Of a stretch of DNA of 35,320 nucleotides, positions 8,130 to 14,863 are shown one piece after another. The stretch comes from Nitrospirota bacterium (lineage in GTDB: Bacteria; Nitrospirota; Thermodesulfovibrionia; Thermodesulfovibrionales; JdFR-88), in contig JAKAJM010000021.1 of the NCBI GenBank assembly GCA_021813765.1, positions 1 through 35,320 on the forward strand. Reading direction: 5' to 3'. A program made the position numbers and the translations under genes. Position 1 is the first letter of the stretch, and every line of letters starts with the position of its first letter. The notes under the pieces were generated by a model, which was not told the origin of the DNA, did no database searches, and saw nothing but the letters and a program-made list of their open reading frames with translations.

Positions 8130-8681
8130 CTATCCGTCATATGGACTTTTTGTTTTTGTCTCCTTGCATGGTAAAGAAAAATCCTGCCTGTTCAAGTGGC
8201 AAAACGCAAGCGCAAGGGCGTCGGCTCCGTCGGTGCTGGGGGAAAAGCCCAGGCCAAGGAGCCTTTTGATCATCTCCTGGACCTGATGTTTTTCAGCCCT
8301 CCCGTAGCCTGTCACAGCTTTTTTCACCTCGAGCGCGCTGTATTCGTAGACCGGCACGCCTCCGTTTGCCAGCGCCAGCAGGGCTATGCCCCTGGCGTGG
8401 CCCAGGCTCAGGGCCGCCCTGGCATTTTTTGCAAAGAATATCTTTTCCACCGCGCCTGCCTGCGGGGAAAGCTCTTTTACCAGCGCGCTTAACCCATCGA
8501 AAAGTTCCATCAGCCGCAGTTCAAGCGGAGCGGACCTGGTCATACCGATCCGTCCTGAGCTCACGTAGACGCAGCTATTGTTTTTTCCCTTTCTTATCAG
8601 GCCGTAGCCGCAGTAGATGCTGCCCGGGTCTATGCCAAGGACCAGCTCCGGGGAGTCCGCCCCGGCCGCCCCGCCGGACAC
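8130..8681 (-). CDS. ruvC: Holliday junction resolvase RuvC
   Basis: A 183-residue endonuclease that makes paired nicks in Holliday junctions. From the proposed start the four acidic catalytic residues are all present: D18 in LGIDPGS, E79 in AVEKIFF, and D151 and D154 in STDGADALALAF. Start choice is difficult. The open frame runs back into gmhA without any ATG, so I use the GTG at 8681, the first start-like codon after the gmhA stop. It leaves 22 bases between the genes and only a short Gly/Ala leader before the first strand. No ribosome-binding site is obvious, so translational coupling to gmhA is likely. Confidence 0.93.
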   Translation of the reverse strand: MSGGAAGADSPELVLGIDPGSIYCGYGLIRKGKNNSCVYVSSGRIGMTRSAPLELRLMELFDGLSALVKELSPQAGAVEKIFFAKNARAALSLGHARGIALLALANGGVPVYEYSALEVKKAVTGYGRAEKHQVQEMIKRLLGLGFSPSTDGADALALAFCHLNRQDFSLPCKETKTKSPYDG

Positions 8682-8703
8682 GGGGGAGGCTAGCGTTTTT
8701 TTA

Positions 8704-9291
8704 TTATTTGCGCTTGCGGGGCGCTTCAAAGAGTATCTCCTCGACCATCTGGCAAAGGATATGCCCCAGTGTGATGTGGGTCTCCTGTATTCTGGGCGTC
8801 TCCTGCGAAGGCACCACAAATGCGTACTCGGCCTTCGAGGCGAACTTCACCCCCTTAAGGCCCGTAAGCGCCACCGTCCTTAACTTCTTTTTCTTAGCCA
8901 CATCCATCGCCTTAAGTATGTTCGGGGAGCTGCCGCTTGTGGAAAGGGCCATGGCAACATCGCCTTCTTCGGCCAGGGCTTTTAGCTGTTTTGCGTATAC
9001 GTCGGAGAAATCGTAGTCGTTGGCAATGGATGTGATCACGGCCATGTCGGTGTTGAGGGCCAGCGCGGGAAGCGGGGGCCTTTCCATCTTCAGCCTGTTG
9101 GCGAACTCGGCCGCGATATGGGAGGCGTCGGTGGAGCTTCCGCCGTTTCCGAAAAGCAGGAGCTTTTTCCCCATACTGAAAGATTCGGCTATCATCCGGG
9201 AGACTTCCTCTATGAGGGCCGCGTTCTCCTTGGCGAATTTCATCTTGACCTGCGCGCTCTCATCAAACGCTCCCAGTATCTTGTCTTTCAT
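8704..9291 (-). CDS. gmhA: Sedoheptulose-7-phosphate isomerase (SIS domain)
   Basis: A 195-residue SIS-domain protein. It should convert D-sedoheptulose 7-phosphate to D-glycero-D-manno-heptose 7-phosphate, the first step of LPS-core heptose synthesis. FGNGGSSTDASHIAAEF (47-63) and STSGSSPN (117-124) are the sugar-phosphate loops. H58, E62, Q169 and H177 correspond, at a constant offset of three, to the four zinc ligands known for E. coli GmhA (H61, E65, Q172, H180). A start at the ATG at 9291 gives family length; an upstream TTG at 9345 would add 18 unlikely residues. DiaA-type replication proteins share the fold but normally not the zinc site. It is the first gene of the run continuing with ruvCAB. 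Confidence 0.9.
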   Translation of the reverse strand: MKDKILGAFDESAQVKMKFAKENAALIEEVSRMIAESFSMGKKLLLFGNGGSSTDASHIAAEFANRLKMERPPLPALALNTDMAVITSIANDYDFSDVYAKQLKALAEEGDVAMALSTSGSSPNILKAMDVAKKKKLRTVALTGLKGVKFASKAEYAFVVPSQETPRIQETHITLGHILCQMVEEILFEAPRKRK

Positions 9292-9475
9292 CTGATATAT
9301 CCCGTCTTGCCTTTCGTCTGAATAGAAGCCCCGGAGGGCTGTCAAAAACCGGGCCGGCCCTGCTTTCCGGAGCCTCCTGCACCGCGATACATTTTAAATG
9401 CTTGCTTTGCGGGCTGTCAATGCGCGAAACCCTTGCTATTAGTGGCTTTCAGGGGCCTGAGGCCCGCCAAAAATC

Positions 9476-9505
9476 TTGACAAACTCTTTTTCTTCCTGTT
9501 AGCTT
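9476..9505 (+). promoter_or_regulatory. Probable promoter of the HU gene
   Basis: A consensus -35 TTGACA (9476-9481) is followed at 17-18 bases by TTAGCT/TAGCTT, a poor -10. A perfect GGGCC-TGA-GGCCC inverted repeat (9453-9465) lies just upstream of the -35 and could be a regulator site or a structural element. Confidence 0.4.
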
Positions 9506-9539
9506 ATTTCCACTTCAACATCTCAAAGGGGGGTAGTAG

Positions 9540-9812
9540 ATGACAAAAACGGAACTCGTGGACAAGATTTCGTCTCAGGCGGGTCTTTCCAAGGCGGATG
9601 CAGGAAGGGCGCTCGATGCGACGCTCGAAGGCGTCAAGGTGGCGCTCAAGAAGGGCCAGAAGGTCACCCTGGTGGGCTTCGGGACCTTTTTTGTAAGCAA
9701 ACGCAAGGCCAGGAAAGGCCGCAACCCGCGCACCGGCACCGAGATAAAGATTCCCGCGATGAAGGTGCCCAAATTCACCGCCGGCAAGGGCCTCAAGGAC
9801 AGCATACGTTAG
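9540..9812 (+). CDS. hup: HU-family nucleoid DNA-binding protein
   Basis: A 90-residue histone-like protein that bends and compacts DNA as a dimer. [25 protein letters not shown] forms the helical dimer base. The beta-arm signature [21 protein letters not shown] (47-67) is complete, with the conserved NPRTG at the arm tip, and the C-terminal [16 protein letters not shown] is typical of HU rather than IHF. A G-rich ribosome-binding site (AAAGGGGGG) sits just before the ATG. It is monocistronic and divergent from gmhA. Confidence 0.95.
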   Translation: MTKTELVDKISSQAGLSKADAGRALDATLEGVKVALKKGQKVTLVGFGTFFVSKRKARKGRNPRTGTEIKIPAMKVPKFTAGKGLKDSIR

Positions 9813-9853
9813 CCGTGTGATGAGTATAAATTCCTTTACATAAAAAAGCCTTG

Positions 9854-9953
9854 GCCGTCATTCCGGAGGTCGTAATCCGGAATCCAGTGACGTTAGGACT
9901 TTACGGCGAAGTCGATGGCCAGGGAGCGGCTAAAGACATGCCGGTATGACGGC
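9854..9953. repeat. About 100-bp palindromic intergenic element (repeat relative)
   Basis: The ends are near-perfect inverted repeats: GCCGTCATTCCGG (9854-9866) and CCGGTATGACGGC (9941-9953), with one mismatch. A further inner pair, ATTCCGGA and TCCGGAAT, forms a short hairpin near the left end. The TCATTCC/TATGAC termini resemble the inner termini of the two larger repeats at 21966 and 30324. No coding potential is seen in 9813-10093. Confidence 0.6.
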
Positions 9954-10093
9954 AAATAGCAATACAGGCGGTTATTCTCGGAGACATTGACCCACGCACT
10001 ACATTAGCCGGGCTAAGATCAAAGCCGGAAAAAGGAGAAATTTTTCGGGGCAGGGATTTTCTTGGTTCAGTTCAGCTTTCAGATTCTTTGCTT

Positions 10094-10825
10094 CTAAAGA
10101 AGAAGGCCGCCTGTCGGGTCTTTTTTGAGGACTTTTGAATCCCTGCCTTTCTCCAGTACGTCCACTATCCTGAAAAGGGATTCCTCGTGCAGCTTTTCTA
10201 TCCGGCCGCTTTTAAGCGATGATATGAACACGGGAGTTGGGCGAGGCGGCTTTGCGCCGCTCAGGCCGGAAAAAAGCACCATCCCCCTGAAGATCCGCTT
10301 GTTTGTCTTGAAGGAGAAAAGCGGGCTCGAAAGGCATCTCTCCACCAGGACGTCCCCCCGCCTCTGCACCTTCCTGTCTATGCTCATGGCCATGACCCAG
10401 TAGTGCCTGTCTATGAGGCCGTCCGCGCGCAGCTCCAGGTAGGTATGGCCGATGTTCTTTTTCCCGTTTGTCAGAAAGGAGTGGGAAACCGTGTCCGCCG
10501 CCAGATGGCTCAGGTAGCCAAGGCCGAAGGCCTGCTCCGGCTCCGTCCTCGCGTCCTCCAGCAGCTCGAACCCTACGTCCCAGTTATGGGGGTTTTTTTC
10601 CTTGGGCAGGTATTTTTTGGCAAAAATGATGTCGGCCATGATGTTGCCGTAAAGGTAGTCCTGCCTGAACTTCTTTATCAGGGCGTAAGCGGACCCAGGC
10701 AGGGCCGACGCGCCCGTAAGAAAGACCTCCGTCCCAAGGTATATGTGCGTTAGCGGCCCCCAGGCAAAGGCATGGGAGGGCAGGAAGAAAAGAAATATAA
10801 AAACGGTCAGCGCACAGATAAACAT
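10094..10825 (-). CDS. Secreted zinc-dependent phospholipase C-like protein
   Basis: A 243-residue exported protein. The signal peptide (1-21, ending SHAFA) would leave tryptophan as the mature N-terminus, as in Bacillus cereus PLC where Trp1 is a zinc ligand. All nine ligand positions of that tri-zinc site can be matched by order: W22, H27, D65, H80, H107, D111, H115, H127 and E131. The cores are WGPLTH, MAD, NPHNW, YLSHLAADTVSH and GHTYLE. It probably acts outside the cytoplasmic membrane on phospholipids or other phosphoesters; the substrate is inferred. The stretch after about residue 150 is not recognisable. Only a weak ribosome-binding site is seen. It is divergent from hfq and stands alone. 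Confidence 0.85.
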   Translation of the reverse strand: MFICALTVFIFLFFLPSHAFAWGPLTHIYLGTEVFLTGASALPGSAYALIKKFRQDYLYGNIMADIIFAKKYLPKEKNPHNWDVGFELLEDARTEPEQAFGLGYLSHLAADTVSHSFLTNGKKNIGHTYLELRADGLIDRHYWVMAMSIDRKVQRRGDVLVERCLSSPLFSFKTNKRIFRGMVLFSGLSGAKPPRPTPVFISSLKSGRIEKLHEESLFRIVDVLEKGRDSKVLKKDPTGGLLL

Positions 10826-10899
10826 TTAAAATAAAAGTCCTAAGCCGTCGCTTACCATAATATAACAGAACGGGGAGGATTTTTAAATAGCGCCCGCCC

Positions 10900-10928
10900 T
10901 TGCGGTAAAAAATGATTAGATTTAAAAT
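10900..10928 (+). promoter_or_regulatory. Sigma-70-type promoter of hfq
   Basis: TTGCGG (10900-10905), exactly 17 bases, then TAAAAT (10923-10928). The -10 is a five-of-six match. Initiation near 10935 would give a leader of about 43 bases containing the hairpin at 10947-10959. Confidence 0.5.
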
Positions 10929-10946
10929 AAAAAAATAAAATGAAAG

Positions 10947-10959
10947 CCCCCATCGGGGG
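10947..10959 (+). promoter_or_regulatory. Short GC hairpin in the hfq leader
   Basis: CCCCC-ATC-GGGGG lies 18 bases before the hfq ATG and next to a very strong purine-rich ribosome-binding site (AAGGAGGGGGAGG). The C-run could alternatively pair with that site, so a switch limiting hfq translation is conceivable. The upstream leader is A-rich, the kind of sequence Hfq binds. Inference only. Confidence 0.35.
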
Positions 10960-10977
10960 TAATAAGGAGGGGGAGGA

Positions 10978-11211
10978 ATGGGCGCCGACAATATAAAAAC
11001 GCAGTCGCTTCAGGACGCTTACCTGAACAAGCTCAGAAAAGAAAAGGTGCCGGTAGTAATCTACCTTACGAACGGGATAAGGCTGAGGGGCATAATAAAG
11101 GGCTTTGACAACTTCGTCGTCATGCTCAAGGGCTCCACAAGCCAGCTCATCTATAAGCACGCCATCTCCACCGTTCTTCCTGAAAAGGAGATGGAGGCCG
11201 ACTTCGAGTGA
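10978..11211 (+). CDS. hfq: RNA chaperone Hfq
   Basis: A 77-residue Sm-like protein that forms a homohexamer and anneals small RNAs with mRNAs. The N-terminal [22 protein letters not shown], the Sm1 region with FDNFVVMLK (43-51) and Sm2 with YKHAIS (59-64) are all present. Q9, F46 and Y59-K60-H61 match the U-binding residues Q8, F42 and Y55-K56-H57 of E. coli Hfq. The C-terminus is short and acidic (EKEMEADFE). The ribosome-binding site is near-perfect. Gene order is hfq, then Nudix hydrolase after 19 bases, then the PpiD-like gene. Confidence 0.98.
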   Translation: MGADNIKTQSLQDAYLNKLRKEKVPVVIYLTNGIRLRGIIKGFDNFVVMLKGSTSQLIYKHAISTVLPEKEMEADFE

Positions 11212-11230
11212 TACTTCCGGGTACGATCGA

Positions 11231-11635
11231 GTGACTGGAGGACAAAAAAGAGGCCCTGCCCCCACTGTGGACATCATCATAGAGCACGGGGAGGGCATAG
11301 TGCTTGTGGAGAGGAAGTTCCCCCCGCACGGGTGGGCCATTCCAGGGGGGTTTGTGGATTACGGGGAGACCCTGGAGGACGCGGCGCGCAGGGAGGCCCG
11401 GGAAGAAACGGGGCTTGAGGTGAAGCTCATAAGGCAGATGCATACGTATTCCGACCCCGCGCGGGACCCCAGGCAGCATACCATAAGCACGGTCTTTGTC
11501 GCCAAGGGTGAAGGCACGCTCCTTGGAGCCGACGACGCGCTGCAGGCCCGGGTTTTCAGGCGGGAAGGGCTGCCCTCGCCCATAGTGTTCGACCATATGG
11601 ACATATTGAACGATTATTTCGACGGGAGGTATTAA
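11231..11635 (+). CDS. Nudix hydrolase
   Basis: A 134-residue Nudix enzyme that hydrolyses a nucleoside diphosphate linked to another moiety. The box GX5EX7REUXEEXGU is exact: G40, E46, R54-E55, E58-E59, G61. The preceding GWAIPGG (34-40) is typical. The frame is open back through hfq, but upstream sequence has no Nudix character. I therefore start at the GTG at 11231, which gives a family-sized protein; the ribosome-binding site is weak, so coupling to hfq translation is likely. Substrate (ADP-ribose, oxidised nucleotide or other) cannot be told from sequence. It ends nine bases before the PpiD-like gene. Confidence 0.9.
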   Translation: MTGGQKRGPAPTVDIIIEHGEGIVLVERKFPPHGWAIPGGFVDYGETLEDAARREAREETGLEVKLIRQMHTYSDPARDPRQHTISTVFVAKGEGTLLGADDALQARVFRREGLPSPIVFDHMDILNDYFDGRY

Positions 11636-11644
11636 AAACCGGAT

Positions 11645-12313
11645 ATGCTTAAATTAATGAGCAAGCACGGCAAATATTTCTACGTGCTGTTTGTGGTGAT
11701 CATCATCTCCTTTATCTTCTGGGGTATTGGCGGGCTGAGAAATGGCAAGGACAAACAGGTGGTGGCCACCGTGGACGGCACCAGGATACCCATGACCCAG
11801 TTCTGGCGGGCATACCAGAGGGCTGAGGACAGCGTGAGCAGCACCTATGGCGATAAATTCGACGACAAGATGAAGAAGGCCCTCAAGATCCAGGTCCTGG
11901 GGGGACTGGTCGCAGATGAGATGCTTTACCACGCGGCAAGCTCCGAGGGTATCACCGTGACCAATGACGAGCTCAGGGCGGTCATAGAGTCCGAGCCCGC
12001 GTTCAGCCAGGGCGGGGCCTTCAGCAGGAGCGCATACCTAAACGTGCTCAGGATGAACCGTATCACACCCGCGCAGTATGAGTCCTCACTCAGGCGGCAG
12101 CTCCTTGTGGACAAGATGCGCAGGATGATAGAAGACCCGGTGGAGCTGTCTCCGGCGGAGCTTGCCTCCATCCCTCCCAAACTGAACGCCCAGGCGGCCG
12201 CTGCCCTCAAGGGAACTCTCCTTAACATGAAGCGCCAGCGCGCCCTGGCTTCTTTCCTTGAAGGGCTCAGGGGCAGGATGAAGGTCACAGAGAACACCGG
12301 CCTTATATCGTAA
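11645..12313 (+). CDS. Membrane-anchored PpiD/SurA N-domain protein without a PPIase domain
   Basis: A 222-residue protein with one N-terminal membrane anchor (about 12-30, YFYVLFVVIIISFIFWGIGGL), so its bulk should be periplasmic. What follows matches the PpiD/SurA chaperone domain: VVATVDGTRIPMTQFWRAYQ (39-58), then LGGLVADEMLYHAASSEGITVTNDEL, AFSRSAYLNVLRMNRITPAQYESSLRRQLL, and a closing helix. PpiD and SurA continue into parvulin-type prolyl-isomerase domains; this one does not and ends normally. It is probably a holdase for translocating or outer-membrane proteins. It is last in the hfq-Nudix operon. Confidence 0.8.
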   Translation: MLKLMSKHGKYFYVLFVVIIISFIFWGIGGLRNGKDKQVVATVDGTRIPMTQFWRAYQRAEDSVSSTYGDKFDDKMKKALKIQVLGGLVADEMLYHAASSEGITVTNDELRAVIESEPAFSQGGAFSRSAYLNVLRMNRITPAQYESSLRRQLLVDKMRRMIEDPVELSPAELASIPPKLNAQAAAALKGTLLNMKRQRALASFLEGLRGRMKVTENTGLIS

Positions 12314-12606
12314 AGCGGGCTCTTTTTTGTTTTTTTTGCATGGGATGTCCTTGCGATTTTTCTTCCGTGCGGTCCGAGGTTTTTTAAGGCGGGCCGCCGT
12401 GCCGCCTCCCAGCGTGCATAGGGCTCCTTCATTTTTGGCCTAAAGAGAAGGAAGATACCCGGGCTCATTTCCGGCGCCTCTCATGGCTGCGTGGATGCGG
12501 CCTTGGTTGAGCCGGAGCGGCCGGGCTGGCAAGGTTCCTAAAAAAGCGGGGCTCACCCTGCAGACAGGGAGAGTGTTTCCGTTGATTCAGCAAAATTCGG
12601 CATCTT
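12314..12606. other. Non-coding gap between convergent genes
   Basis: 293 bases between the PpiD-like gene and the radical SAM gene, whose 3' ends face each other. A T-rich stretch follows the first stop without a clear hairpin. A CCCTG-CAGA-CAGGG stem lies near 12557. I see no credible gene. Confidence 0.4.
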
Positions 12607-13905
12607 TTAAATGCTCCAGCGCTCGTGCCTCCTGCACGTCTCCTCCAGGTAGTCCCATATCCATTCCCTGATTGCGGGCGACATGTAGAAGGCGGGGAAA
12701 AGGAGGTCCTGGCCAGGTGCTATCTGATTCTCTTCGCGCGCGATATTCTCCAGGCCGGTTCCCGGATATATGCGGATGCCTGCCTTCAGGGAAACGACGG
12801 CGGGGGCCAGTTCCTCCACGAATTCCACGCTCCGTTTTACCGTGTCCCGGTTCTCTCCGGGCCCGCCCAAAAGCAGGAAGCTGGAGAATTTTATGTCGTG
12901 CTTGCGGGCAAGGTCCGCCATTTCCCGGACCTTTTTCAGTGAAAACCCTTTTTTCAGATTTCTCAGCACAGGCGCCGCGCCGGATTCGTTCCCAAGACTC
13001 ATGAAAACGCATCCCGCCTTACGCATAAGGCCGAAAAGTTCATCGTCTCCATAAGCGGGGTTCATGATGGCCTGCCACTCAATGGAAAGTCCGCTTTTTA
13101 AGATCCCGCGGCAGAAATCCTTCGCGTAGGAAAGCGGGAAATTGAAAACGTTGTCGGCCAGAAAGAACCGCCTGATGCCGTATCTTTCATTCAGGCAGGC
13201 CATTTCCCGGACCACGTTCTCGATTGTCCTAGCGCGGCAACCGGTCCCTTCCATAAACGGAGTGGAGCAGTAAATGCATTTCATATGGCATCCCCGCTTG
13301 GACTGGACCGTAACACATCCGGGGATCGTCCCTGAGCTGTAGTCCTGGTAAGAATTTACCTCGAAATCGTCATATGAGGGGTGCACCCATTTGTCCAGAT
13401 CGGCAATGAAATCCGGAGGGTTGACCACCGGATGGCTACCGTCCATCCAGACGGCGCCCGGCAGACGGTTGATCGCTGCTCCCTTTTCGAGCGCGGCCAG
13501 GAGCATGGGAAAGGCCTGCTCCCCCTCGCCGTAGATGCCCAGACCGGCACCCAGGTATTTAAGGCACCCGGCCGGATGGATATTGAACCCCGCGCCTCCA
13601 AGCACCACAGGCGCTTCGCTGTGTTCCCGGCAGAAGCGCACGATACCGGTGATGCCGCTTAGATAAAAGACTGTATTGCGCGAGTCCTGGTTGTCTATGT
13701 TTCTTATCGAGAGGCTGACCACATCCGGCCTGAAGTCCTCAAGCAAGGTCTGTAATTTTTTCTTCCAGTCATCCAGGAACATCATGTCCAGCACCGAAAC
13801 ATCATGTCCGGCCTTCCTGAGGCTTCCGGCAACGCACGCCGCGCCAAGCGGAAAGGCTGTCACGTGGGTGGTCTGCCTGTTTTCGGCTATCAGCAGGACC
13901 CGCAT
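12607..13905 (-). CDS. B12-binding-type radical SAM protein
   Basis: A 432-residue enzyme of the BchE/MagIV-like radical SAM group. The N-terminal Rossmann-like B12-binding domain (about 1-160; LLIAENRQTTHVTAFPLGAACVAGSLRKAGHDVSVLD) lacks the DxHxxG lower-ligand motif, as in most members. RGCHMKCIYCS supplies the C206-x3-C210-x2-C213 iron-sulfur ligands, and a TIM-barrel half with FLLLGGPGENRDT follows. Such enzymes do methylations, ring formations or other radical chemistry, but the substrate is unknown here. The start is 23 bases after the preceding membrane-protein gene, with GAGGG upstream, so the two are very likely co-expressed. Confidence 0.88.
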   Translation of the reverse strand: MRVLLIAENRQTTHVTAFPLGAACVAGSLRKAGHDVSVLDMMFLDDWKKKLQTLLEDFRPDVVSLSIRNIDNQDSRNTVFYLSGITGIVRFCREHSEAPVVLGGAGFNIHPAGCLKYLGAGLGIYGEGEQAFPMLLAALEKGAAINRLPGAVWMDGSHPVVNPPDFIADLDKWVHPSYDDFEVNSYQDYSSGTIPGCVTVQSKRGCHMKCIYCSTPFMEGTGCRARTIENVVREMACLNERYGIRRFFLADNVFNFPLSYAKDFCRGILKSGLSIEWQAIMNPAYGDDELFGLMRKAGCVFMSLGNESGAAPVLRNLKKGFSLKKVREMADLARKHDIKFSSFLLLGGPGENRDTVKRSVEFVEELAPAVVSLKAGIRIYPGTGLENIAREENQIAPGQDLLFPAFYMSPAIREWIWDYLEETCRRHERWSI

Positions 13906-13928
13906 ATTTTCAGAAAACCCTCACTTTT

Positions 13929-14735
13929 TCAAACAACATGGTGAACAAAACCCATGATCCATAATAACTCTTTTGCCCGGAAGTGGAAAACGCCGGACCC
14001 TTTGAGGAAATATAATGTCAGGCCGGCCACAAAGGCGATAAAGAGCATCGCATACCAGAAGACCTTCGAAAAGCCCCGGCGGCAGGGAGGGCCCGGCCAG
14101 TCTTCTTCCATGAAAGAGAAGATTACGCCTTTACCGTCGGACCAGGCCAGGTTCCAAAGCAATCCGGCCGGTATATAAAGCGTTGAGGAGGCAAACATGT
14201 TGGCCAGCCATTCCGCCGGGTAGCGGCCATCGCGGAAAAGTATATACAGATCGTAGGACCAGCTTACGGAGAACATCCAGACGCAAAAAGCCACAAAGGT
14301 CTGCCGCCAGGGCGTTTTCCCCTTAAAAGACCTGTACAGCGCGCCCACGGCCCACGGGGCCCCAGCAAATGTCAGCACGGACATGAAAAAAGCATCGCAG
14401 TGGTCCCAGGTCGGGTCGCCGGAATATGGAGCGATTGCCCACATGCCCGCAAGCGCGGCCAAAAAGGTCACGACCTTCCACGGGACCAAAAGGAAACGCA
14501 GGTATTTCCGGCCGGAAAACGCAAATGAGCGCCAGTCCTTCAGATAAAAATAAAAGGCAGCCAGGCAGGCCGAACCCCAGAGCGCAACGTATGCCGTTTT
14601 CCCGTCTAAGTCCAGAGCGCCATCCCCCGTGTCCTGATTCGATGCAAATTTTCGCCTAAACAAAAAAGCCCGGCCTGCTGCATGCCGCACCAGGCCACAG
14701 AATCTATTTAAATATATTCGCCGGAGGAAAGGCAA
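13929..14735 (-). CDS. Six-helix membrane protein of unknown function
   Basis: A protein of up to 268 residues that I do not recognise. Six hydrophobic segments can be placed at about 49-66, 82-105, 113-133, 146-166, 177-197 and 223-247, several rich in Trp and Tyr (WMFSVSWSYDLYILF, YIPAGLLWNLAW). The first 45 residues are basic and lack a membrane segment. The only start giving the full frame is a TTG at 14735 with no ribosome-binding site; an in-frame GTG (residue 16) and a TTG (residue 25) are alternatives, so the true N-terminus may be shorter. It lies 23 bases upstream of the radical SAM gene on the same strand, suggesting joint action on a membrane-associated or exported substrate. Confidence 0.65.
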   Translation of the reverse strand: MPFLRRIYLNRFCGLVRHAAGRAFLFRRKFASNQDTGDGALDLDGKTAYVALWGSACLAAFYFYLKDWRSFAFSGRKYLRFLLVPWKVVTFLAALAGMWAIAPYSGDPTWDHCDAFFMSVLTFAGAPWAVGALYRSFKGKTPWRQTFVAFCVWMFSVSWSYDLYILFRDGRYPAEWLANMFASSTLYIPAGLLWNLAWSDGKGVIFSFMEEDWPGPPCRRGFSKVFWYAMLFIAFVAGLTLYFLKGSGVFHFRAKELLWIMGFVHHVV

Positions 14736-14798
14736 AGCGCTTAATTGCCTTCCTCGGAAGTATGTCAGCTTATTTTACTGAGATACTCTGTTAAGTTC

Positions 14799-14828
14799 TT
14801 CTTGCTTATTGCCATAAGCAGCTATAAA
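14799..14828 (+). promoter_or_regulatory. Possible promoter for the P-type ATPase
   Basis: TTCTTG (14799-14804), 18 bases, TATAAA (14823-14828), 36 bases before the ATG. The AT-rich divergent intergenic segment 14736-14863 contains no other obvious signal. Confidence 0.3.
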
Positions 14829-14863
14829 TTTCAATTGGGGAGCTGTTTAGGGCAATCAAGAAA

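Noticed and set aside
8682-8819. Upstream extension of the ruvC frame into gmhA
   Set aside because: It overlaps the conserved end of gmhA, gives Arg-rich residues unlike any RuvC, and places 64 residues before the first catalytic strand.
5706-9291. The ruv-HEPN-PII run as a defence system
   Set aside because: RuvABC are housekeeping, the HEPN active site looks dead, and there is no nuclease, helicase or effector typical of a defence island beside them.
12483-12671. Small 62-codon plus-strand frame
   Set aside because: It runs into the 3' end of the radical SAM gene and has no ribosome-binding site or family features.
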